From Natronococcus pandeyae (GTDB lineage Archaea > Halobacteriota > Halobacteria > Halobacteriales > Natrialbaceae), in NCBI RefSeq assembly GCF_008122205.1, contig NZ_PHNJ01000006.1, positions 62,001 through 126,000 on the forward strand: DNA of 64,000 nt, written 5' to 3'. The first letter of the stretch is position 1; each line of letters starts with the position of its first letter. The notes beneath the pieces were generated by a model that made no database searches, was not told the DNA's origin, and was given only the letters and a program-made list of their open reading frames with translations. A program made the position numbers and the translations under genes. Shown piece by piece: positions 47,614 to 55,960 of the stretch.

Positions 47614-49073
47614 CCGGTCGGTTCGGTCTCTGAACGACGCTCGTTCTCGGATCGTCGTACCGCATCCCACTCGAGTTCGTACTCCTCGGCGACGTCCGCG
47701 GCGATCGACTCGAAGCGATCGAACGCCATCGGCGGCGGGTGCGCATACCGCGCGTCGATCTCCTCGGGCAGATCCGCGTGGTAGCGAACCTGCGTCTCGA
47801 CGTCGTACGGGAATTCGTCGGTGTCGACACCGACGAAACCGTACTCGTCGCGGGCGTTCGAGAGGACGTCTCGCCACTCCCGAACGGAGGCCAGCCCGGC
47901 TGACTCCATTCCGTGGGAGAACAGCGTCGTCCGGATCTCGTCGTACGGATCGCTCTCCTCGAGGTACGACTCGAGGAACTCGACGTCGGATCTGGTGTTG
48001 AACGCCGTCCAGTACGGCACGGAGCCGGTTCGGATGGTCCACCACGGTTCGATCAGCGCGAACGACTGGACGAGCAGTCGGTCGACCGACCGATCCCGGT
48101 CCGCGTACCGCTCTCGGTATCGGTCGGCGACGAACGGGCTCAGGTCCCGGGGGTCGTCGAACGCGAGCCGTCGGACCTCGTAGTCGCGTTCGTTCGCGAC
48201 GCGCTCGATATCGTCGCGAAGTGCCGGATCGAATCCCCACTCTGCCTCGGGAATCCTCCCGTCCGGCTCCGGGACGTCCCACTCGTGCTGGCCGGCGTTC
48301 TGTCGCTCGAGGAACCGGGCGACCTGCTCGCTCCCCTCGTAGTACTCTTCCGGCGAGAGCCCGCCACACCCCCCGAGCTGGAAGCTGTGGCGCTCGCCGA
48401 CGTCGATCGCCGGCCAGTCGTACTCGCACTCGAGCGAGATGACCGTGCCGCCGGGTTCGAGAACGGTGTCCAGAAACTCCTCGTAGGCCTCGCCCAGCGT
48501 TCGGGATTTGACCCGGAAGTAGGCCAGTTTCCGGACCATCAGCCGGTCCTGGTTCGGATCGTGCATCTGGTGGAGCGAGACGTCCGGGTTGGCCTCGAGG
48601 AACGGCGGCGCGTGCTCGGCCCCCCACTGGATATCCTCGCGGATCGCGTCGGCGTCCATCGAGCGCTGGATCGGGAGGAGGAACGTCTGGGGAAGAAACG
48701 GAATCCCAAGGAGGGCGGCAAGGTGGACCGCCGCACCGTTGCTCGAGCCGATTATCACGGCGGGGTAGCCGCGCTCGGGGTACTGGTCGACGACCCACTG
48801 GCGGAATCGTTCGACGTCGACGTCGCCGAGGTCGTCGGGGTCGATCCCCTCGTTCGCGCCGCCCTGGGTGTAGATCGTGGTTCGGGCCTCTTGCGGCAGG
48901 GCGTTCACCCGCTTCGCGAGCGGCTCCAGTTTCGGATGGATCATCCCCAATCTCGGGAACGCCTCGCCGCGCAGGTAGCTGGCGGCGGCCCGAACGAACA
49001 CCGTCGTCGAGTCGAAGTTCGGCAGCCCGTACGGCGTCGATCCCTCGCCGGCGAACAGTCTCGAGAGTCTCAT
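47610..49073 (-). CDS. Protein of unknown function with a possible alpha/beta-hydrolase elbow
   Basis: A 487-residue soluble protein starting MRLSRLFAGEGSTPYGLPNF. The segment YPAVIIGSSNGAAVHLAALLG looks like the strand-turn-helix of an alpha/beta hydrolase with the nucleophile serine in GSSNG. Later segments, SLECEYDWPAIDVGERHSFQLGGCGGLSPEEYY and LLVQSFALIEPWWTIRTGSVPYW, are not familiar to me. There is no export signal. I cannot name the family; a true hydrolase needs an acid-histidine pair I cannot place with confidence. Its stop codon overlaps that of pstB on the other strand. Confidence 0.7.
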   Translation of the reverse strand: MRLSRLFAGEGSTPYGLPNFDSTTVFVRAAASYLRGEAFPRLGMIHPKLEPLAKRVNALPQEARTTIYTQGGANEGIDPDDLGDVDVERFRQWVVDQYPERGYPAVIIGSSNGAAVHLAALLGIPFLPQTFLLPIQRSMDADAIREDIQWGAEHAPPFLEANPDVSLHQMHDPNQDRLMVRKLAYFRVKSRTLGEAYEEFLDTVLEPGGTVISLECEYDWPAIDVGERHSFQLGGCGGLSPEEYYEGSEQVARFLERQNAGQHEWDVPEPDGRIPEAEWGFDPALRDDIERVANERDYEVRRLAFDDPRDLSPFVADRYRERYADRDRSVDRLLVQSFALIEPWWTIRTGSVPYWTAFNTRSDVEFLESYLEESDPYDEIRTTLFSHGMESAGLASVREWRDVLSNARDEYGFVGVDTDEFPYDVETQVRYHADLPEEIDARYAHPPPMAFDRFESIAADVAEEYELEWDAVRRSENERRSETEPTG

Positions 49074-49385
49074 CGCCCGTCCACCCCGGGTCGGCGACGC
49101 GACGGCGGGGTTCGGGCTCGAGTCGACACCAACGGTCCAGCATCGTTTGTCATCTATCGTTCGACGAACTACCACGGTTCGCTGGATAATAGTGCGGCCG
49201 GCAGTGGACACGCCGTCCGCACCTGCCGGCTACTCGGTCGAGTGACACGACGATCCACAGCGCGGCCACGCTGGGTGTGCAACCGGTGACGTCCGTACGG
49301 CACCTGCACGGCCGTCGATGACTGCAAAGATGTTGCCAGATGACTATCTAACGCTCGCTTTCGTACGTCAATCGGAGTGGTACCA

Positions 49386-50780
49386 ATGGCAGTTAGAGAT
49401 CCAATCGACCAACGGGAATACGAACCGCTCGCCCGAGACGTTCACGGCGAGGTACTCCAGCCCGGAGACGACGACTACGACGAGGCCCGATCGATCTGGA
49501 ACGGGATGATCGATCGGAAACCGGCCGCCGTCGTCCGTCCCACCGGTGCAGCCGACGTGATGACTGCGGTCGACTTCGCCCGCGAACACGGCCTCCCGCT
49601 CGCCGTCAAAGGCGGTGGTCACAACGTCGCCGGCAACGCGGTCTGCGACGACGGCCTCGTGATCGACCTGTGCTCGATGTCGTCGGTGCGAGTCGATCCC
49701 GACGCCCAAACTGCCCGCGTCGGGCCCGGTGCGACGATGGCCGACCTCGACCACGAGTCGCAGGCATTTGGGCTCGCCACGCCGGCCGGTTTCAACTCGA
49801 CGACGGGTATCGCCGGGCTCACGCTCGGGGGCGGCTTCGGCTGGCTCTCGCGAAAGTACGGAATGACAGTAGACAATCTCCGCTCGGTGGACGTCGTCAC
49901 TGCCGACGGCGAGTTGGTACGGGCCAGCGAGGACGAGAACCCCGATCTGTTCTGGGGCGTCCGGGGCGGCGGCGGCAACTTCGGCGTCGTCACCTCCTTC
50001 GAGTTCGACCTCCACGAGGTCGGCCCGGAGATCCTGGCCGGGCTGATCCTCTATCCGGCGGAGGACGCACGCGCCGTGGTTCGCCACTGGCGGGATTTCG
50101 TGGCCGACATCCCCGACGAACTCACGGTCTGGATCGTCGTTTTGACGGCGCCGCCGTTTCCGTTCGTTCCCGACGCGTACCACGGGAGCCCGGTCGTCGC
50201 GGTCGCCCCCTTCTACGCCGGCGAGTTGGCGGACGGGATGGCCCTGATCGAACCCCTGCGGACGTTCGGCGACCCCGTCGCGGACAACGTGGAGCCGCGC
50301 CCGTACGCAGCGTGGCAGCAGTTCTTCGATCCGGCGTACGCGCCGGGCGCACGGAACTACTGGAAATCGCTCAACTTCACCGAGTTCACCGACGAGACGA
50401 TCGACGCGTCTCTGGAGTACGCTCTGGCCCGACCGTCACCCGAGACGAAGTTCGCGATGGTCCACCTGGGTGGGGCTCCCTCCCGTGTCCCGACGGACGC
50501 GACCGCGTACCCCCACCGCGACGCGGAGTTCGTCGTGAACATCGTCGCGCGCTGGAACGACCCGGAACAGGACGACGACTGTATCGAATGGGCCCGGAAC
50601 AGCCACGACGCCCTGACCGAGTACTCGACCGACGGAACGTACGTGAACTTCATCAGCGAGCGAACGGGTGAGGAGCGGTTCGCCTACCGCGAGAACTACG
50701 ACCGACTCGTCGAGCTAAAACGGAAGTACGATCCGGAGAACCGCTTCCGGCTGAATCAGAACGTGAAGCCGGCGGAGTGA
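49386..50780 (+). CDS. Berberine-bridge-type FAD-linked oxidase
   Basis: A 464-residue flavoprotein. The PCMH-type FAD domain has VVRPTGAADVMTAVDFARE, the histidine-containing VKGGGHNVAGNAVCDD (likely covalent flavin site), GLTLGGGFGWLSRKYG and WGVRGGGGNFGVVTSF. The C-terminus has the BBE domain with its final NRFRLNQNVKP. Such enzymes oxidise sugars or alkaloid-like compounds with oxygen; the usual cysteine for bicovalent flavin is not clearly present. The start is ATG 49386; the 312 bp upstream, shared with the divergent gene at 49073, hold the promoters and nothing else recognised. Confidence 0.88.
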   Translation: MAVRDPIDQREYEPLARDVHGEVLQPGDDDYDEARSIWNGMIDRKPAAVVRPTGAADVMTAVDFAREHGLPLAVKGGGHNVAGNAVCDDGLVIDLCSMSSVRVDPDAQTARVGPGATMADLDHESQAFGLATPAGFNSTTGIAGLTLGGGFGWLSRKYGMTVDNLRSVDVVTADGELVRASEDENPDLFWGVRGGGGNFGVVTSFEFDLHEVGPEILAGLILYPAEDARAVVRHWRDFVADIPDELTVWIVVLTAPPFPFVPDAYHGSPVVAVAPFYAGELADGMALIEPLRTFGDPVADNVEPRPYAAWQQFFDPAYAPGARNYWKSLNFTEFTDETIDASLEYALARPSPETKFAMVHLGGAPSRVPTDATAYPHRDAEFVVNIVARWNDPEQDDDCIEWARNSHDALTEYSTDGTYVNFISERTGEERFAYRENYDRLVELKRKYDPENRFRLNQNVKPAE

Positions 50781-50978
50781 ATCGAGGACGGACGGAACCG
50801 TTTCCGTCCTCGGCACGGCGGTCTCAGTGCTCGACACGGCGCTTTGTGAGACGCGCGTATCGGATACCGACCGGTGGCGAGCGGTTTCGATGGAACCGAC
50901 GCCACGGATAGCCTCGAGACAGCGTCCACCTCTCTCGATAACGGTGTTGAGAGTACACCGGCTCGCCGAGAGAATCGA

Positions 50979-51078
50979 CCATCACGAAAGCCCCTGGGCC
51001 GCTCGAGTCGGGGAGCTCGCTGCGCTCGCATGCTTGCGTCGCCGCCGTCCCCGAGCGGCCCAGCCCCTTTCGTGGTGG
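50979..51078. repeat. 100-bp inverted-repeat element with 27-bp arms
   Basis: The left arm 50979-51005 and the right arm 51052-51078 are complementary at most positions, both including gggccgctcg or its complement and the cacgaaag/ctttcgtg block. A 46-nt loop contains a cgggga/tccccg pair that would extend the stem. It lies in the 390-bp gap before trpB, where no gene is otherwise seen. It may be a MITE or a structured RNA. Confidence 0.75.
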
Positions 51079-51138
51079 TCTCACCGGAAAGCTGATCTCT
51101 CACAGTAGTCGCTGAACGCGGCCCCCGATGCACAGAAC

Positions 51139-51146
51139 ATACTTTA
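51139..51146 (+). promoter_or_regulatory. TATA box of the isolated trpB
   Basis: atacttta is centred 27 bp before ATG 51170, predicting a leaderless transcript. It argues against the upstream in-frame ATG at 51128, which precedes the box. Confidence 0.6.
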
Positions 51147-51169
51147 CGCCGAACGCGAAACACGAACCT

Positions 51170-52321
51170 ATGTCAGACGGAGAGTTCGAGGGCTACGGCG
51201 GCCGTCACGTGCCGGAACCGCTACGAGAACCGCTCGAGCAACTCGCGAGCGCCTACGACGAGGTCGCGTCGACCGACGAGTTCCAGGCGGCGTTTCGCGA
51301 CCACCTCGAGAGCTTCGCCGGCCGGCCGACGCCGATCTACCACGCCCGCAACCTGAGCGAGCGCTACGGGGCCGAGATCTACCTCAAGCGCGAGGATCTG
51401 CTCCACGGCGGCGCTCACAAGATCAACAACTGTCTCGGCCAGGCGCTGCTCGCGAAGCGGGCCGGACGGGACCGGCTGATCGCCGAGACCGGGGCCGGCC
51501 AGCACGGGACGGCGACCGCGATGGTCGGCGCGCTGCTGGGCCTCGAGACGGAGATCTACATGGGCGAAAAGGACGTCGAGCGCCAGGAGATGAACGTCTT
51601 CCGGATGCGGTTGATGGGCGCCGAGGTCAACGAGGTCGAGCGCGGGAACGCCGGTCTGGCCGACGCCGTCGACGCCGCACTCGAGGACTTCGCCGAGAAC
51701 GTCGAGGACACCCACTACCTCGTGGGCAGCGTCGTCGGTCCCGATCCGTTCCCCCGAATGGTCCGGGACTTCCAGTCGGTCATCGGCGAGGAAGCCCGCG
51801 AGCAGTTCCAGGAGCGGACGGGCGGACTCCCGGACGCCGCGGTCGCCTGCGTCGGCGGCGGGTCGAACGCGATCGGGCTCTTCCACGCCTTCCGCGACGA
51901 TGACGTGGAGTTCTACGGTGCCGAGGGCGGCGGCGAGGGGTCGGACTCGAGTCGCCACGCGGCCCCGCTCGCGAAGGGGAAAGACGAGGTCATCCACGGC
52001 ATGAAGACCCGCGTCATCGACGACGAGGTCGACGTCCACTCCGTTTCGGCGGGGCTCGACTACCCCGGCGTCGGTCCCGAGCACGCCATGTTCCGGGCCG
52101 TCGGCCGCTGCGAGTACACCGGCGTCACCGACGACGAGGCGCTCGCCGCGTTCCGGGAGCTAAGCGAGACGGAGGGAATCATTCCGGCACTCGAGTCCAG
52201 CCACGCGATCGCTCGAGCGATCGAACTCGCCGAGGCAGGCGACCACGAGACGATCCTCGTGAACCTCTCCGGTCGCGGTGACAAGGATATGGAGACCGCG
52301 GCGGCGAAGTTCGACCTCTGA
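51170..52321 (+). CDS. trpB: Isolated tryptophan synthase beta-subunit homologue
   Basis: A 383-residue PLP enzyme. The PLP lysine is in GGAHKINN (Lys84), the catalytic glutamate in IAETGAGQHG (Glu106), the phosphate loop is CVGGGSNAIGLF and the C-terminus has VNLSGRGDKDM. TrpB condenses indole with serine. Unlike the haloarchaeal trpCBA operon, no trpA or trpC is near, and wording differs from canonical TrpB (LLHGGAHK rather than LNHTGAHK). It could be a second TrpB that works alone. The TATA box fixes the start at 51170. Confidence 0.88.
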   Translation: MSDGEFEGYGGRHVPEPLREPLEQLASAYDEVASTDEFQAAFRDHLESFAGRPTPIYHARNLSERYGAEIYLKREDLLHGGAHKINNCLGQALLAKRAGRDRLIAETGAGQHGTATAMVGALLGLETEIYMGEKDVERQEMNVFRMRLMGAEVNEVERGNAGLADAVDAALEDFAENVEDTHYLVGSVVGPDPFPRMVRDFQSVIGEEAREQFQERTGGLPDAAVACVGGGSNAIGLFHAFRDDDVEFYGAEGGGEGSDSSRHAAPLAKGKDEVIHGMKTRVIDDEVDVHSVSAGLDYPGVGPEHAMFRAVGRCEYTGVTDDEALAAFRELSETEGIIPALESSHAIARAIELAEAGDHETILVNLSGRGDKDMETAAAKFDL

Positions 52322-52358
52322 GCGGTCTGGAACCTCTCGGTTGCGGACACGCTGGGCC

Positions 52359-52535
52359 TTACAGAATCGAGGGGCCGATGGTGGCGGCGGCGAAGCCGAG
52401 TGCGACGATCGCGAGCACCGCATCGCCCGCGGTTCCGAAGCCGCTAACCGTCTCTTTCGTCGTCGCGACCAGGGCGATCATGCACGCGCCCATCGCGAGC
52501 AACACGAGCGTCGCGTACACGAGATAGATCGACAA
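52359..52535 (-). CDS. Small two-helix membrane protein with TTG start
   Basis: Reading the minus strand from TTG 52533-52535 gives 58 residues: MSIYLVYATLVLLAMGACMIALV as TM1, a short polar turn TTKETVSGFGTAGDA, and TM2 VLAIVALGFAAATIGPSIL, then TAA at 52359-52361. The hydrophobic pattern and codon use look genuine, though the start is uncertain (GTG 52518-52520 is an alternative). The gene converges with trpB. No family name is claimed. Confidence 0.5.
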   Translation of the reverse strand: MSIYLVYATLVLLAMGACMIALVATTKETVSGFGTAGDAVLAIVALGFAAATIGPSIL

Positions 52536-52603
52536 AAACCATATTTCGGTACAGTTTTCTTATCATACTAAACGCTTGAGGGCGGATGATCGGTGATCGA
52601 ACG

Positions 52604-52611
52604 ATTATAAT
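52604..52611 (+). promoter_or_regulatory. TATA box of the CxxC protein gene
   Basis: attataat is centred 27 bp before ATG 52635, predicting a leaderless mRNA. Confidence 0.6.
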
Positions 52612-52634
52612 GCGTTCGTTTGTTATAGACTTCC

Positions 52635-53033
52635 ATGCGGATGGAACTGCGGGTGTGTAAGCACTGTTACAACGGCGACCACGGGAATCCCCAAAAAACG
52701 GCGGTCACGGAGGACATGGTCGCCTGCGCAAAGCGAATCCGTGAGTACAAAGACCTCATCGGCATCGACTCGCTGTACATCTCGATGGTCGAGGAGGGCG
52801 ACCGCGGCGGCGCCGAGGCGCTGACCGTCTACGTCGCGAACATCGAGGACAATCAGATCCAGATGAACGACACGCAACTGGTGATGGAGGACGGCGACGG
52901 CAACACTCTCGTCTACCCCGAACCGGACGACATCCTCGAGGTGCTCACGCGAAACATCGACCAGATTTCGGAACAGACGCGACAGGACGTCACCGTCGAA
53001 CTCTCGCCGGATAGCGCGGAGATCCTCTCCTGA
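52635..53033 (+). CDS. Conserved haloarchaeal protein with N-terminal CxxC
   Basis: A 132-residue soluble protein. Residues 1-25 contain ELRVCKHCYNGDHGNP, a C-x2-C with nearby histidine that could bind zinc. The rest is alpha/beta (VACAKRIREYKDLIGIDSLYISMVEEG and ALTVYVANIEDNQI) and acidic. I do not recognise the family. A TATA box with leaderless spacing supports the start. The next 220 bp, to the gene at 53254, contain no gene. Confidence 0.75.
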   Translation: MRMELRVCKHCYNGDHGNPQKTAVTEDMVACAKRIREYKDLIGIDSLYISMVEEGDRGGAEALTVYVANIEDNQIQMNDTQLVMEDGDGNTLVYPEPDDILEVLTRNIDQISEQTRQDVTVELSPDSAEILS

Positions 53034-53225
53034 CGGTCCCGGCGCTTCGGTCCCGATCAGGAGCCGGTCCGAACACCATCGGTGAGCGCGAAACCGCACC
53101 CACCGGAGGCCGGCCGAACGTATCCGGATTCCGGGGCGAAAGGGCGACCGTGAACACACGTCTCGAATTCGTCCGGAATGATCTGGTTTCGGAAGTGGTA
53201 TCTCCCGTTCATGCCGGAAAACATC

Positions 53226-53234
53226 TTTTATAAT
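53226..53234 (+). promoter_or_regulatory. TATA box of the HdrA/FlpD-like gene
   Basis: ttttataat ends 20 bp before the GTG at 53254 and is centred about 25 bp away, the distance expected for a leaderless transcript. This decides the GTG start. Confidence 0.6.
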
Positions 53235-53253
53235 CGCCACAAATACGTACTCT

Positions 53254-55389
53254 GTGAACGTCGGGGCTTTCATCTGCTCGTGCGCCGGGACGTGCGATAT
53301 CGACCTCGAGGAAGCGCGGGAAGGGATCGACGACGTCGAGGTCGCGGCCAGTTCCCGGCTCCTCTGCCAGGACGGACTCGACGGACTGGAACACGTCGTC
53401 GAGGAGTACGACCTGCAACAGCTCGTCGTCACCTGTCCGGAAGCGAGCGCCCAGGAGAAGATCACGGAGGCGGCGACGGAACTCGGGCTCCATCCCGACG
53501 CCGTCGCGTTCGTCGACCAGCGCGAGAGCGCCGGCTGGGTGCACGACGAACCGCAGGCGACCGCGAAGACCGCGCGGCTGGTCAACGCACGCAACGCCGG
53601 CCTCGAGGAGGAAGCGATCCACCAGTCGCTCAGCCACGAGACGGGCGACGCCGTCGCCGTCGTCGGCGACCCCGAGACGGCGGCCGGACTCGCCGAGAGC
53701 GCGGACGTAACGCTGATCGCCGACGGGAACGACTTCGCCGACACCGAGTACGATCTGGACGACGTGACGATCGAACGCGGTCGCGTCGTCGCGGTCGACG
53801 GGAGTTTCGGCGAGTTCGAACTCACGCTCCGGAGCCGCGTCACCGAGGACTGCATCTCCTGTATGAAGTGCGTTCACGAGGGGCCGCCGGGGAAGGTCAC
53901 TCGACACCCGGTCGACATCGACCCCGACGTCGAGGACGAGTCGCTGCCGGAACTCTGTCCGACCGACGCCATCGACCTCGAGGGTGTCGAGCGAACGCTC
54001 GAGGCCGACCAGGTCGTCTATCCGGACGCGACCGACTCGGCTCGCGGCGGCCGGATCGGCTTCTACACCGCGCCGCTGACCGCCTCGAAGATCGCGGCGA
54101 TCGAGCGACAACTGGGCGGAATCACGAAACCGGAGTTTCTCGACCTCGAGATGGACGTCTGTGCCGCCGGCGACTCGAGCCAGGCGGGCTGTAACGAGTG
54201 CGTCGAGGCCTGTCCACACGGCGCCGTCGAGCGCTCGCGGATCGACGAGGTCGAGTTCCACACCGAACTCTGCCAGAACTGCGGCGCCTGTACGAGTTCC
54301 TGCCCGACGGGCGCGACCATGCTCCGGGAGCCGAGCAACGAGCGCATCGCTCGCGAGGTCGAGGCGCTGCTCACCCCAGACGAGGTCGAGCGGAGCTGGA
54401 TTCCGGGTCGATCCGGGTCTGGCATCGACGAGGCCGTCGTCGCCTTCGTCTGTTCGGAGAGCGCCGAAGACGCCCTCCAGGAGTACGGCCGTCTCGCCGC
54501 GGCCGGCAGGGCCGAGGTCGACTACCCGCCGATTCTGCCGGTCCGGGTCAACTGCACCGACACCGTCGGCGAAGCCCACGTCATGCACGCGCTGGCCGCC
54601 AGCGCGGACGGCGTCGCCATCGTCGGCTGCGGCGGGAGCTGTCTGCACTCCGGCCCGGACCCGAAGGCCGAACTCGTCGACCGACTGAATCGGGCCACCA
54701 CGGATCTCGACCTCGGCCAGCGCGTCGAGTTCTTTGCGCCCTCGCCCGACGCCCCCGACGAGTTCGTCGACTCCGTCTCGACGTTCGTCGACGGCCTCGA
54801 GGACTCCCCCGTCCCCGCGGGCGAGCACGAGGCGACCGGCGGCATCGACGATCCGGACCGCGAGAACCCCGCTTTCGACAGTCACGGCTGGACGCTCGAG
54901 AGCGTCCGCACGATCCTCGAGCACGTCGAGCCCGAACGGGAGGTGATCCGCGGACTGAAGGACTTCGGCCAGGTCGAGGTGGACGACGCCTGTACGCTGA
55001 CGCCGACGTGTTCGAACCTCTGTCCCACGGACGCGCTCCGCCGGACGAAGACCGGCCTCGAGTTCAACCACGAACGCTGCGTGAGCTGTGATCTCTGCGA
55101 GGAGGGCTGTATCGAAGACGCGATCACCGTTCACGACGGGCTCGACCTCTCGCTGCTCCCCGAAAACCGCCCCGACGAGGACGACCCCGCGTGGACGACC
55201 GTGTTCGAGGGGTCGATGCTCGAGTGTCGAAGCTGCGGGAAGGAGTTCACGAGCGAGCGCTCCGCGGAGCGAATCAAGGGCGAGGTCGGCGACCTCGTCG
55301 CCGGGATGGCGCCCCACGCCGACGGCAGCATCTTCGACTACTGTTCGGACTGTCGATCGAAGTTACTGTACCGCCGGAGCGGCGAGTGA
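53254..55389 (+). CDS. HdrA/FlpD-like multi-cluster iron-sulfur protein
   Basis: A 711-residue protein with GTG start. Residues 1-110 follow the HdrA N-terminus (C8, C10, C14, C38, C61). The 130-168 segment keeps the Rossmann outline but lacks the GxGxxG of the HdrA flavin site. Ferredoxin-type sites follow: C200-C203-C206 with C235, C303/C313-C316-C320, and C340-C343-C346-C350. Residues 395-465 match FlpD/MvhD (C400, C434, C459, C463). Two more sites lie at C580/C586/C590 and C609-C612-C615-C619. A C658/C661-C697/C700 ribbon ends it. It probably passes electrons among several [4Fe-4S] clusters; the partner may be the nearby AOR homologue. Confidence 0.85.
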   Translation: MNVGAFICSCAGTCDIDLEEAREGIDDVEVAASSRLLCQDGLDGLEHVVEEYDLQQLVVTCPEASAQEKITEAATELGLHPDAVAFVDQRESAGWVHDEPQATAKTARLVNARNAGLEEEAIHQSLSHETGDAVAVVGDPETAAGLAESADVTLIADGNDFADTEYDLDDVTIERGRVVAVDGSFGEFELTLRSRVTEDCISCMKCVHEGPPGKVTRHPVDIDPDVEDESLPELCPTDAIDLEGVERTLEADQVVYPDATDSARGGRIGFYTAPLTASKIAAIERQLGGITKPEFLDLEMDVCAAGDSSQAGCNECVEACPHGAVERSRIDEVEFHTELCQNCGACTSSCPTGATMLREPSNERIAREVEALLTPDEVERSWIPGRSGSGIDEAVVAFVCSESAEDALQEYGRLAAAGRAEVDYPPILPVRVNCTDTVGEAHVMHALAASADGVAIVGCGGSCLHSGPDPKAELVDRLNRATTDLDLGQRVEFFAPSPDAPDEFVDSVSTFVDGLEDSPVPAGEHEATGGIDDPDRENPAFDSHGWTLESVRTILEHVEPEREVIRGLKDFGQVEVDDACTLTPTCSNLCPTDALRRTKTGLEFNHERCVSCDLCEEGCIEDAITVHDGLDLSLLPENRPDEDDPAWTTVFEGSMLECRSCGKEFTSERSAERIKGEVGDLVAGMAPHADGSIFDYCSDCRSKLLYRRSGE

Positions 55390-55423
55390 TCGCGCGGGGG
55401 CGGGGAACCGGCTCCGTCAGGCG

Positions 55424-55798
55424 TCAGGGGCGATCGTCCGGCCGCTGCGTATCCTCGTCGAGGAACGCGCGAGCGAACAGCTCCACGTGGAGTTTCAACA
55501 CGCGCCCGGGCTCGAGGCCCGTCTCCGCGCCCTGGGCCTCGAGAAAGGCCGCGAGGCCGTCGCTCGGCTCGTAGTACACCGTCGTCTCCTCCTCTCCGAG
55601 TTCGAACTCGACGTCGACGGCGCCCGAGACGAGGTGTTCGATCTCGAGCAGCGCCTGCTCGACTTTCGCCTCGACCGCGGCCGACTCGGTCATGACGCGT
55701 GACTCGCCCCACCGCGCGGCGGCCTCGAGGAACCGATCGCTCAGTTCGACGGTCAGTGCGTCCGATTCGTCGCCCGCGTCCGGTCGTTCGTCGGACAT
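55424..55798 (-). CDS. Small acidic haloarchaeal protein of unknown function
   Basis: A 124-residue protein. A polar start (MSDERPDAGDESD) leads to helix-forming VELSDRFLEAAARWGESRVMTESAAVEAKVEQAL, then a strand pair VDVEFELGEEETTVYYEPSDG and a helical end. I do not recognise the family. It converges with the HdrA/FlpD-like gene 34 bp away and lies 162 bp downstream of the DUF7124-type gene on the same strand, so it may belong to the same unit. Confidence 0.7.
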   Translation of the reverse strand: MSDERPDAGDESDALTVELSDRFLEAAARWGESRVMTESAAVEAKVEQALLEIEHLVSGAVDVEFELGEEETTVYYEPSDGLAAFLEAQGAETGLEPGRVLKLHVELFARAFLDEDTQRPDDRP

Positions 55799-55960
55799 GA
55801 TTCGTACTCACCCGGTGGGAGTTCCGGCGACCGAGACGTCCGGCGGCCGCCGATCGTCGTTTCGCCGTGATCGTCGCGTTCGAACTTCCATTTCGATCCT
55901 GTAATCGGTGCGGACGGTATTAACGCTCCGACGGATCGAGCCGGACTCTCGCTCGAGCTG

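Noticed and set aside
53209-55317. 702-codon minus-strand frame opposite the HdrA/FlpD-like gene
   Set aside because: Low-complexity Arg/Asp/Val shadow; the plus frame carries ordered cysteine motifs and a TATA box.
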